From Candidatus Hydrogenedentota bacterium (lineage in GTDB: Bacteria; Hydrogenedentota; Hydrogenedentia; Hydrogenedentales; JAEUWI01): DNA of 64,000 nucleotides. This document shows, piece after piece, positions 9,581 through 17,108 of the stretch. Each line of letters opens with the position of its first letter. Position 1 is the stretch's first letter. A program made the position numbers and the translations under genes. The notes under the pieces were generated by a model. The model saw nothing but the letters and a program-made list of their open reading frames with translations, had not been told where the DNA came from and searched no databases. The stretch is from NCBI GenBank assembly GCA_016791475.1, contig JAEUWI010000012.1, forward strand, positions 62,001-126,000, written 5' to 3'.

Positions 9581-9867
9581 CTCCGTAGAATCATGCGGGG
9601 ATTTCCACGGGGCATGTCAAAGACCGGGGCAATCGCCAGTAAGCGGAAGGGCTGATCCTCTTGTATCTATGGATTTTGCCTCACTCAGGTCGAAGATTCG
9701 CCATGCTGGAGATGTCTGAGACCCATTGGAGAGTATCGCAATTGGCGCGCTGAACGATGCCATGGATTGCGCGGCCAGCCTTCTTTGGCGAAACTGATAT
9801 CATGCACGGATTCAGCGGTAGTTCGAACAACGCCTTACCGGCGTCCAGCGTGAAAAGGGAGAGAACC

Positions 9868-10497
9868 ATGGCAGATCATGAAAAAGAGGGCGTGCCTGGG
9901 ACCGCAGGTCTCGTGGTTGCGAGTGCGAATGAGTCAGCTACGGACTGGACGCGCTTTGAGGGACTGTTCGACCGCATTGATGCCGAGGTGCGTCATCGTA
10001 TGGTCTGTCTGATCGTCCTGTTTGGGGTATTGTTGTTTGGTCTGATCGCAACCTTGGCCGCAGGGTCCTTGGGCGGGGCGCAGTGGTTGAGCACGACCCT
10101 CGAGTTGTTTCTGCCCTGGGTCGGTCTGTCGGCGTCAATGGCTGTATATTGGTCGCAATACCGTGCACATGAGCAACGACGTGAACTGCAGCGGATATGG
10201 ATTGCACGATATTCGACTGAGCAACCCGCACCTTACGGCCTCCGGATGCGCGATCCCGGTACGCTGCACGGCGTGCCGGCTGTGCTGCTTGGGTTGCTGT
10301 CCTCGATATTCTGGTTATTCGTTTTCGGCTCTTCGTTGGCACGGGTTTGGCCCGGTGGGAGGGAGCAGGGGCCGAATGTGGTACATCAAATCCAGTTTTT
10401 CGGAGTACTCATTCTCGGGGTCGCGAGCATCGTGGTGTTCTATGGTGTGGTTGCCACCCACTTCGCAAACAAAGGCCAGGAAGACAACCAATGTTGA
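9868..10497 (+). CDS. Hypothetical four-helix integral membrane protein
   Basis: 209 residues from ATG 9868, selected because GGGAGAGA lies 5 bases upstream. Four hydrophobic segments are clear: MVCLIVLFGVLLFGLIATLA, LELFLPWVGLSASMAVYW, VPAVLLGLLSSIFWLFVFGS and FFGVLILGVASIVVFYGVV. The N-terminal 45 residues are soluble and acidic, and the loop between helices 2 and 3 is basic (RAHEQRRELQRIW), which suggests it is cytoplasmic. I do not recognise a family. The base composition is less GC-biased than the neighbours. Confidence 0.65.
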   Translation: MADHEKEGVPGTAGLVVASANESATDWTRFEGLFDRIDAEVRHRMVCLIVLFGVLLFGLIATLAAGSLGGAQWLSTTLELFLPWVGLSASMAVYWSQYRAHEQRRELQRIWIARYSTEQPAPYGLRMRDPGTLHGVPAVLLGLLSSIFWLFVFGSSLARVWPGGREQGPNVVHQIQFFGVLILGVASIVVFYGVVATHFANKGQEDNQC

Positions 10498-10655
10498 GTC
10501 TCTGCGTAAAGGTATTGCATGTTTCGAGGGCAAAGTTCCGGTACGGACTCTCGCGATCTGGGCAATCCATAAAAAGCGACACGGGTTTGCGGAAATGCGG
10601 AGCGGGTGCTTTCCAGGACCCGAGTTCGGGCAACGCAGTTGCACGGGAAATACGT

Positions 10656-12506
10656 ATGAAGACGAGTGCTGGTGTACTTGGCACAAAAAGGGGGGCTGGA
10701 AAGCCCCCTCTCGATAGGATCGAGAACCCCAAATATCGTGGTGTACTTAATGAGATTGCCCTGCTCTCGCGATGTGGAGTACGGAGCATTGGGCACGCCG
10801 CAGTGGCGTTCTGCGTACTCGCCTCATGGTGCGGTCCCGCGCGCTCGGGCGAGTTGATGGAGCGTTTTGAAGCGCTCAAGTCCCAGGGTGAGCAGTACCG
10901 CCCCATTGGGAATCCAGGCGATCCTGCGAAAATACTTGCCATCGGCTTGGAACGGAGTCGCGCTTTCATTAGTTGTACGCCGGACTATGAAGTAGTGCTG
11001 GAGCGCGGTGGTGCCATCGCTTATCGGGGCACGGATTGCGTGGATCGTCTGGGCGAGTTCCGCGGCACCATTCGAGATGCAGCGGACTTCGAGAAACTCG
11101 CGGAGTTCATTTGTGGGGGTGACTTCTTTGAATTGCCTTTCGATCCCGGTGCAAATTATTCGGATGCCCCGAGCAGCGTTTTTGTTGTCAAGACGGTGGA
11201 CGGGGAAAAATGGGTGCTGGACCCCAACGACCCACGTGAAATGAACCCTATCACACAGGTGATTTTAGAACGAGTCGACGAAATGCTCGCACAATGCAAT
11301 CTGACCGAAGAGAAGACGGTCCGGTTGACCAGCAACTTCAGCGAGATTCCCATCGCGGCAGACCTTCCCAAACTCTCGAAAAAGATCCATAAGGGCGAAC
11401 CCGTGACCTTCGTTTGCCTCGGTGACAGCGTGACGGGCGTTTATTACCACACGGGCGGTCGGCGCGCCTATACCGACATGCTCAAACTGGCGCTGGAGCA
11501 GGCGTTCCCGGGCGTCGAGTTTACGGCTATCAACGCGGGCGTGAGTGGCAACACCACAGTGAATGCCCTGGAACGACTCGATCACGATGTTCTCAGTCAC
11601 AAGCCCGATCTGGTGTCGATCATGTTCGGCCTGAACGACATGACCCGTGTTTCCATGGACGACTATCGCGCCAACCTGAAGGCGCTCATCGAGCGCTGTC
11701 GCGCGGCGGGGGCCGAGGTCGTTCTCTGTACGCCGAATAGTGTCACCGACACACCGGATCGGCCCACGAGCAAGCTTCTCGAATATGCCGCCGTCGTTCG
11801 AGAGGCGGCCGCGTCGGAAAAGGTAACGCTCGCGGATTGCTACAGCGCCTTCGAGGAGATACGGGCGAAACATCCGCAGGACTGGGCCTTCCTGATGAGT
11901 GATGAAATTCACCCGAATATGGACGGCCACCGGGAACTCGCGCGAACCATTCGCGCTGCGATCGTCGGTCGACCAACCAGGGGTTGGCAAAGCTCTCCGC
12001 CCCAGCCCGCCATTCCCCATACCTTGGGGCTCATTCGGGCGAAGCAGCCCATCGAAGTGCTGGCCATGCCACCCTATGACAAAGTGCTTGAGAAGCTGCT
12101 CCGCGAACTCGCGCCTGACTCGCCACTGACCATGGATTCGTGGGATGTCGCGGGCAAGTCGCTCGCTGAGATCGAAGAGTCCGCCAAGGCCATCCGGGAC
12201 AACCCATCTGATTGGGTCTTCATTGCCATCCCGCTGAGCGCGACGTCCCCGGACTTCGAGAATTTTAAGCGTCACTACACCTGGACCATGAACTATGCGC
12301 TGAGTTTTGCCCATCAGGAGTGGGATGTCACCGCCGTACCGCCGGGCTTCACCGAGAAGATCGAGGGTGAAGCCGACAAGGAGCGCGATGATTGGGCGGG
12401 GCGTCTAATCTGGGCCCAGGACCTCGATCCCATCGCCCGGGGCGGGAGTGTGGCCTTGCGCGAAGTCAAATTGCGCGAATGGCTTAAGAAACAGTTGGCG
12501 GAATGA
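10656..12506 (+). CDS. SGNH/GDSL-family hydrolase with N- and C-terminal extensions
   Basis: 616 residues from ATG 10656; the true start is uncertain. The core (residues about 245-430) is an SGNH hydrolase: block I VTFVCLGDSVTG with the nucleophile Ser, block II INAGVSGNTT (Gly), block III IMFGLNDM (Asn), block V SDEIHPNMDGH (Asp and His). Such enzymes are esterases or lipases, often carbohydrate acetyl-esterases. The hydrophobic stretch HAAVAFCVLASWCGPARSG near residue 48 looks like a signal peptide that begins too far inside, and a strong hairpin at 10691-10708 precedes it, so the real start may be downstream. The C-terminal 170 residues contain no motif I know. The next gene also begins with an SGNH-type domain. 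Confidence 0.8.
   Translation: MKTSAGVLGTKRGAGKPPLDRIENPKYRGVLNEIALLSRCGVRSIGHAAVAFCVLASWCGPARSGELMERFEALKSQGEQYRPIGNPGDPAKILAIGLERSRAFISCTPDYEVVLERGGAIAYRGTDCVDRLGEFRGTIRDAADFEKLAEFICGGDFFELPFDPGANYSDAPSSVFVVKTVDGEKWVLDPNDPREMNPITQVILERVDEMLAQCNLTEEKTVRLTSNFSEIPIAADLPKLSKKIHKGEPVTFVCLGDSVTGVYYHTGGRRAYTDMLKLALEQAFPGVEFTAINAGVSGNTTVNALERLDHDVLSHKPDLVSIMFGLNDMTRVSMDDYRANLKALIERCRAAGAEVVLCTPNSVTDTPDRPTSKLLEYAAVVREAAASEKVTLADCYSAFEEIRAKHPQDWAFLMSDEIHPNMDGHRELARTIRAAIVGRPTRGWQSSPPQPAIPHTLGLIRAKQPIEVLAMPPYDKVLEKLLRELAPDSPLTMDSWDVAGKSLAEIEESAKAIRDNPSDWVFIAIPLSATSPDFENFKRHYTWTMNYALSFAHQEWDVTAVPPGFTEKIEGEADKERDDWAGRLIWAQDLDPIARGGSVALREVKLREWLKKQLAE
10685..10708 (-). terminator. Minus-strand hairpin with T-run (orphan terminator-like)
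   Basis: GGGGGCT and AGCCCCC arms (10691-10697, 10702-10708) with a 4-base loop. Read on the minus strand the stem is followed by C then five T. No minus-strand gene ends here. On the plus strand it sits in the doubtful 5' part of the SGNH gene. Confidence 0.45.
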
Positions 12507-12535
12507 AGGCAGTGCCCTCGGGAAACTGAAAAAAT

Positions 12536-12610
12536 CAGACGGATTGGACCGATAGGACGAATCTGATCGATGTGTTCGGTAGTATTCGTCCTATCGGTCT
12601 AATCTGTCTG
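12536..12610. repeat. Long inverted repeat (27-bp arms)
   Basis: Arms 12536-12562 and 12584-12610 are reverse complements with two differences over 27 bases, separated by 21 bases. The arms contain CCGATAGGACGAAT and repeat-like GGATTGGAC steps. It lies between two plus-strand genes, 30 bases after the SGNH stop codon. There is no T-run, so it is either a Rho-assisted terminator, an mRNA-stabilising hairpin or a dispersed repeat. Confidence 0.8.
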
Positions 12611-12795
12611 GCTGGTCAGTCGCCTTCCGAAGGCGCGCTCCGGAAGGTGACATCGCGCCTGCCAATCCAGTAGACTGCCGGGATTCCCGCCCGTGGCTCT
12701 TGAGCAGTGCGCCCTGGCGGGTTGCGTTTTGGGAGATCAACGCTGCCGCAGCCGCGTGTTTGCGGGCTGTGTCGTCCAACCAGAGAGGTATCATA

Positions 12796-15700
12796 ATGTG
12801 TAGTAGCCTGAACCGGGCTCTTGCCCTGGTCCTGCTGTCCCTCGTCTTGATCGTTCAGGGCGTCTTCGCGGAGTACACTTTCGAGCAGGGCGACAGCATC
12901 GCCATCATCGGCAATGCTTTGCCCGACCGTATGCAGCAGGACGGGTACCTGGAGACCTACCTCCAGCTCGCCAACCCGGACAAGCAGCTTGTTGTTCGCG
13001 ATATGGGCTTCTCCGGCGACGAGGTGGCCAACCGCCCGCGCGAAGAGAATTTCCCGACGGTTGATTTCTACATGGATCTGGTGAAGGCGGACGTGATCTT
13101 CGCCTTCTTCGGCTATAACGAGTCCTTCAAGCAGGATCCGGCGCTCTTCAAGCAGGAACTGACGAAGTTTATTGAGGAGACCAGGACCAAGCGCTACAAC
13201 GGCGAATCCGCGCCGCGTCTGGTGCTGTTTTCGCCCATCGCCCACGAAGATCTGCAATCGCCGGATTTCCCCGACGGCAAAGAGAACAACAAGTGGCTGG
13301 AAATCTACACCGACGCCATGGCCCGTGTCGCCGGTGACATGGATGTGCCCTTCGTCGATCTTTTCGGGCCATCTCAGGCGCTTTACGCATCCACCGAAGC
13401 GCCGCTTACCATCAACGGTGTGCACCTGAATGCCCAGGGCAACGACGCCATCGCGAAGGTCATTGTCGAAGCGCTGGGTCAGAAAGTGGAAACCACACAC
13501 GCCGATCTTGTCCGCGCCGCCGTGCTGGAGAAGAACTGGTGCTGGTTCAACCGCTACCGCGCGACGGACGGCAACGACGTGTGGGGCAATCGCTCCGTGC
13601 TGAAGTTCGTCAACGATCAGACCAACGCCGAAGTGCTGCAACATGAACTGCTGATGCTCGACATCATGTCGGCGAACCGCGACAAGATTATCTGGAGCGC
13701 CACGCTGGGCGAGAGCGGCAAGCCGGACGACAGCAATGTGCCGAATCCCATTCAGGTGGAAACCAATTACCAGCCCAGCGAGAAGAATGGCAAGCTGACC
13801 TATACGCCCGCCTCCGAAGGCACCAAGACGCTGAAGCTGGCCACCAACCTGGAGAGTAATCTCTTCGCCTCGGAAGAGATGTTCCCCGGTTTCGTGAATC
13901 CGGTGCAGATGGACGTGGACACCAAAGGCCGCATCTGGGTGGCGGTGTGGGAGACTTATCCGAAATGGCAGCCGGATCGCGAGATGCTGGATCGCCTGGT
14001 CATCCTGCCGGATGAGAATCGCGACGGTGTCGCGGATGAGTGCAAGACCTTTGCCTACGTCCACAATCCCACGGCCTTCACCTTCTGGAACGGCGGCGTT
14101 ATTGTGGCCTCCGCGCCGAACTTCTGGTTTCTGAAAGACACCGACGGCGACGACGTGGCCGATCATCGCGAGGTTATCCTGAGCGGTCTCGATTCCGCCG
14201 ACACACACCACAGCGCCAACGGCTTCGACTTTGGTCCCGATGGTTACATTTATTACCAGCGCGGTATTTTTAACGTGAGCAACGTGGAGACCCCCTGGCA
14301 GGGGCCGCAGTTCTATGGCAATTCGGCCATGTATCGCTTCAATCCGCGTACGCACCGCTTCAGCTACCACGCGGAAAACCCGCCGAATCCCCACGGCGGC
14401 GATTTCGACTATTGGGGCTATCACTACGCCACCGACGCCACCGGCGGCCGCGCCTACCAGGTGCGTATGGACGGCGGCGGGGCTTTCAAGATGCACGAAC
14501 TGCTGACCAAGACCGTGCGCCCCGTACCCTCCAGCGGTATCCTCTCCAGCACCCATTTCCCCGAGGAAATGAACGGCAACTACCTCATTCTCAATGCTAT
14601 CGGCTTTTTGGGAATCAAGCAGTATACGCTGGAGAACACCGACGGCAACGTGTGGGGCACGGAAACCGAAGACCTGCTCGTTTCGGACGATCCCAATTTC
14701 CGTCCCGCCGACTTCAAGTTTGGCGACGACGGCGCGCTCTACGTCGCCGACTGGGCCAATGCTCTCATCGGCCACATGCAGCACAACATTCGCGACCCCA
14801 GTCGCGACCGCGATCATGGCCGCGTCTACCGCGTGACCTACAAGGGACGTCCGCTGCAGGATTCCGTGAAGGTCGACGGGGAGCCCATCCCAGCGTTGCT
14901 CGACGTGTTGAAGCACCCGACCAATGGCGTGCGTCTTCGTGCGCGCATCGAGCTGAGCGAACGCAACCGCGACGAGGTGATTGCCGCGGCCACCGAGTGG
15001 GCGAAGCAGTTTGACCCGATGAAAGCGGAGGATGCGCACCACCTGCTGGAAGTGCTCTGGCTGCACCAGCAGTTTAACGTGCTTAACGAAGGGCTGCTGT
15101 CCCTGCTGCTCAATTCTCCCGAGGCCCACGCCCGCCGCGCTGCGGAGCGGGTGAAGTATATCTGGGAAATCGAGGGCAAGTTTGGCGCGGGGGCCATGGC
15201 CTCCATGGACCACAGCGCCCACGCGGCCCACGGTGGCGCGGCGGACTACCTCAAGCAGGAAATGTCTCCGCCGCCCTTCATGGACGGCGACACGCTGGTG
15301 GTGAAGATCCAGACCGTCAAGGAAAAGATGAAATACGACCGGACCCAGTTCGCGGTGGAGCCGGGCATGAAGGTGCGGATTGAATTCAGCAATCCGGACG
15401 CCATGGACCACAACCTCATGGTGCTCCAGCCCGACTCCGCCGAGGAAGTCGCCACGGCGGCCATGTTGCTCGGCGCCGATGGCGTCAAGAAAAGCTGGAC
15501 GCCCGACAGCCCCAAAATCATTGCCCATTCAAAGACGCTGTCCGTCGGTCAGGCGGAGAATATCGAGTTCACCGCGCCCGACGCGGTCGGGCTCTACGAC
15601 TACATCTGCACCTATCCCGGCCACTGGCAGTTGATGCGGGGCATGATGCATGTCGTGAATGATCGTGAGGCCTGGAACGCGGCCAATCCCGATCCGGCCC

Positions 15701-16194
15701 TGGCCGAAGTGAAGGAATGGAAACCCGAGGATTTCTCCGCCGACCTGGACAAGCTGGCCAGCCGTTCCGCGGCGCGGGGCGAAGAAATCTTCAAGGCGGC
15801 CGCCTGTGTGGCCTGCCACAAGGCCGGGGGAGAGGGCGCCGCGATCGGTCCCGATCTCGCCGGCGTCGCCGAGCGCCTCGACCCCGCCGCCATGGCGATA
15901 GAAATGCTCGACCCCTCCCGGGTCATCAAGGACGAGTACAAGCCCTGGAACATCGAGCTGAACGACCTCACCAGCACCTACGGCCTGGTGGTGGAGCAGA
16001 CCGACGAGTTCATTCGCGTGGTGGAGAATCCCCTGGTCACTACGGAGGCCCGGAAGATCCCCCGCAGCGAAATCAGCGATATGTCGGCTTCCACCGTTTC
16101 CACCATGCCGACGGGACTGCTGGGCGCCTTCTCCAAGGACGACATCCTCGATCTGATGGCCTATTTGCGGGGCGTGAAGGCCCATCACCACTAA
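12796..16194 (+). CDS. SGNH domain fused to PVC-type dehydrogenase, cupredoxin and cytochrome c
   Basis: 1132 residues from ATG 12796 (AGAGAGG upstream), with signal peptide ALALVLLSLVLIVQGVFAEY. Domains in order: an SGNH-hydrolase-like fold (about 30-240; SIAIIGNALPDR, FFGYNE, TINGVHLNAQGND), in which the usual GDS nucleophile motif is replaced by GNA; a PVC-type membrane-bound dehydrogenase propeller (about 355-690; NPVQMDVDTKGRIWVAVWE, FDFGPDGYIYYQRG, LYVADWAN); a linker of HEAT-like helices; a blue-copper cupredoxin (about 840-955) with ligands His871, Cys937, His943 and Met947 or Met949 in the region DHN and CTYPGHWQLMRG; and a class I cytochrome c with CVACH at about 1004. It is a periplasmic electron-transfer oxidoreductase for sugars or alcohols (inference). 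The tail HHH is unusual. Confidence 0.88.
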   Translation: MCSSLNRALALVLLSLVLIVQGVFAEYTFEQGDSIAIIGNALPDRMQQDGYLETYLQLANPDKQLVVRDMGFSGDEVANRPREENFPTVDFYMDLVKADVIFAFFGYNESFKQDPALFKQELTKFIEETRTKRYNGESAPRLVLFSPIAHEDLQSPDFPDGKENNKWLEIYTDAMARVAGDMDVPFVDLFGPSQALYASTEAPLTINGVHLNAQGNDAIAKVIVEALGQKVETTHADLVRAAVLEKNWCWFNRYRATDGNDVWGNRSVLKFVNDQTNAEVLQHELLMLDIMSANRDKIIWSATLGESGKPDDSNVPNPIQVETNYQPSEKNGKLTYTPASEGTKTLKLATNLESNLFASEEMFPGFVNPVQMDVDTKGRIWVAVWETYPKWQPDREMLDRLVILPDENRDGVADECKTFAYVHNPTAFTFWNGGVIVASAPNFWFLKDTDGDDVADHREVILSGLDSADTHHSANGFDFGPDGYIYYQRGIFNVSNVETPWQGPQFYGNSAMYRFNPRTHRFSYHAENPPNPHGGDFDYWGYHYATDATGGRAYQVRMDGGGAFKMHELLTKTVRPVPSSGILSSTHFPEEMNGNYLILNAIGFLGIKQYTLENTDGNVWGTETEDLLVSDDPNFRPADFKFGDDGALYVADWANALIGHMQHNIRDPSRDRDHGRVYRVTYKGRPLQDSVKVDGEPIPALLDVLKHPTNGVRLRARIELSERNRDEVIAAATEWAKQFDPMKAEDAHHLLEVLWLHQQFNVLNEGLLSLLLNSPEAHARRAAERVKYIWEIEGKFGAGAMASMDHSAHAAHGGAADYLKQEMSPPPFMDGDTLVVKIQTVKEKMKYDRTQFAVEPGMKVRIEFSNPDAMDHNLMVLQPDSAEEVATAAMLLGADGVKKSWTPDSPKIIAHSKTLSVGQAENIEFTAPDAVGLYDYICTYPGHWQLMRGMMHVVNDREAWNAANPDPALAEVKEWKPEDFSADLDKLASRSAARGEEIFKAAACVACHKAGGEGAAIGPDLAGVAERLDPAAMAIEMLDPSRVIKDEYKPWNIELNDLTSTYGLVVEQTDEFIRVVENPLVTTEARKIPRSEISDMSASTVSTMPTGLLGAFSKDDILDLMAYLRGVKAHHH

Positions 16195-16407
16195 GGCGTG
16201 GAAACGAGTTCACTAAAGTTGAATTGACTGGACAGCGCGTGGCTGTCTTGAGTCGCAGCGGAAGATGCCGCGCGCGGGTCAGGGCGGCCACGTTTGTTTT
16301 GACTGTGCAGGAGCGGGACCAGGGGGACGGACACGCGCCAGGCGACTACGGTCAAGGGCAGATCACGTGAGTTGTTCGGTGGCTTCGCGGCGAGGCGATG
16401 CGGCGGC

Positions 16408-16436
16408 TTGACCTTTGTAACCTCACAGGTTACACT
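16408..16436 (+). promoter_or_regulatory. higBA promoter with operator palindrome in the spacer
   Basis: TTGACC at 16408-16413, exactly 17 bases, then TACACT at 16431-16436. The spacer holds GTAACCT-cac-AGGTTAC (16417-16433), a perfect dyad where the HigA antitoxin would bind. The toxin ATG lies 7 bases after the -10 box, at about the expected transcription start, so the mRNA may be leaderless. Confidence 0.8.
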
Positions 16437-16442
16437 GATCTT

Positions 16443-16721
16443 ATGATTCGGAGCTTCGCGCACAAAGGGCTGGAGCGTTTTTATGCGACGGGCAACACCG
16501 CCGGCATACAGGCGAAGCATGCTCTGAAGTTGCGCCTTATCTTAACCAACTTGGACCAGTCGGAGTCACCGGTGGACATGGACCTTCCCGGTCTTCGATT
16601 GCACGAACTCAAGGGTAATCGGCGCGGTACGTGGGCTGTTTCGGTAAGCGGAAACTGGCGCATTACCTTTCGCTTTTCGGGTAGCAATGCCGAGATCGTT
16701 GACTATGAGGACTACCACTGA
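16443..16721 (+). CDS. higB: HigB/RelE-family toxin
   Basis: 92 residues from ATG 16443. The protein is a compact RelE/ParE-superfamily fold with the HigB pattern: IRSFAHKGLERFYATGNTAGI at the N-terminus, LRLHELKGNRRGTWAVSVSGNWRITFRF (basic core and the conserved arginine of the last strands) and the end AEIVDYEDYH. Family members are ribosome-dependent mRNA endonucleases held inactive by the antitoxin. The stop codon overlaps the antitoxin start by one base (TGATG), which indicates translational coupling. No Shine-Dalgarno sequence precedes the ATG. Confidence 0.93.
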   Translation: MIRSFAHKGLERFYATGNTAGIQAKHALKLRLILTNLDQSESPVDMDLPGLRLHELKGNRRGTWAVSVSGNWRITFRFSGSNAEIVDYEDYH

Positions 16722-17017
16722 TGACCATGCACAATCCGGCCCATCCAGGCGAGATATTAAAAGAGCTGATCATGGCGCCGCAGGAACTTACTGTCACGGG
16801 TGTCTCCGGCCATCTTGGGATTAGCCGGAAGACCCTCTCCAGAATTCTGAACGGGCGCAGCGCCATAACGCCCGAGATGGCGGTACGCCTTGAACTGGTA
16901 TTCAGGAAGCCCAGTGCGGATCATTGGTTGCGGCTTCAAAATGCTCATGATCTGTGGCAGACCCGCCAGCATTTGGCCGAGTTGCGCGTGGAGCCCTATA
17001 CGGCGACATTCACCTGA
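16721..17017 (+). CDS. higA: HigA-family antitoxin (XRE helix-turn-helix)
   Basis: 98 residues from ATG 16721; a second ATG two codons later is possible. NPAHPGEILKELIMAP is the HigA N-terminal signature, and VSGHLGISRKTLSRILNGRSAITPEMAVRLE is the helix-turn-helix that would bind the dyad upstream of higB. The C-terminal WLRLQNAHDLWQTRQ helix is the dimer or toxin-contact region. As usual in the higBA arrangement the toxin gene comes first. It neutralises HigB and represses its own operon (family knowledge). Confidence 0.93.
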   Translation: MTMHNPAHPGEILKELIMAPQELTVTGVSGHLGISRKTLSRILNGRSAITPEMAVRLELVFRKPSADHWLRLQNAHDLWQTRQHLAELRVEPYTATFT

Positions 17018-17108
17018 TCGACGGTACAGCAGCGAGAACTTTCGCAACGTGTCGCCGGTCCTGATTTTGAATGCCCGCAACCGATAAATACCTGGAAAGT
17101 TGCCTGTC

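Noticed and set aside
12616-15528. A 970-codon open frame on the minus strand opposite the dehydrogenase fusion
   Set aside because: Product is low-complexity His/Val/Gly-rich without motifs and mirrors the codon bias of the clear plus-strand gene, which has domains, a signal peptide and a ribosome site.
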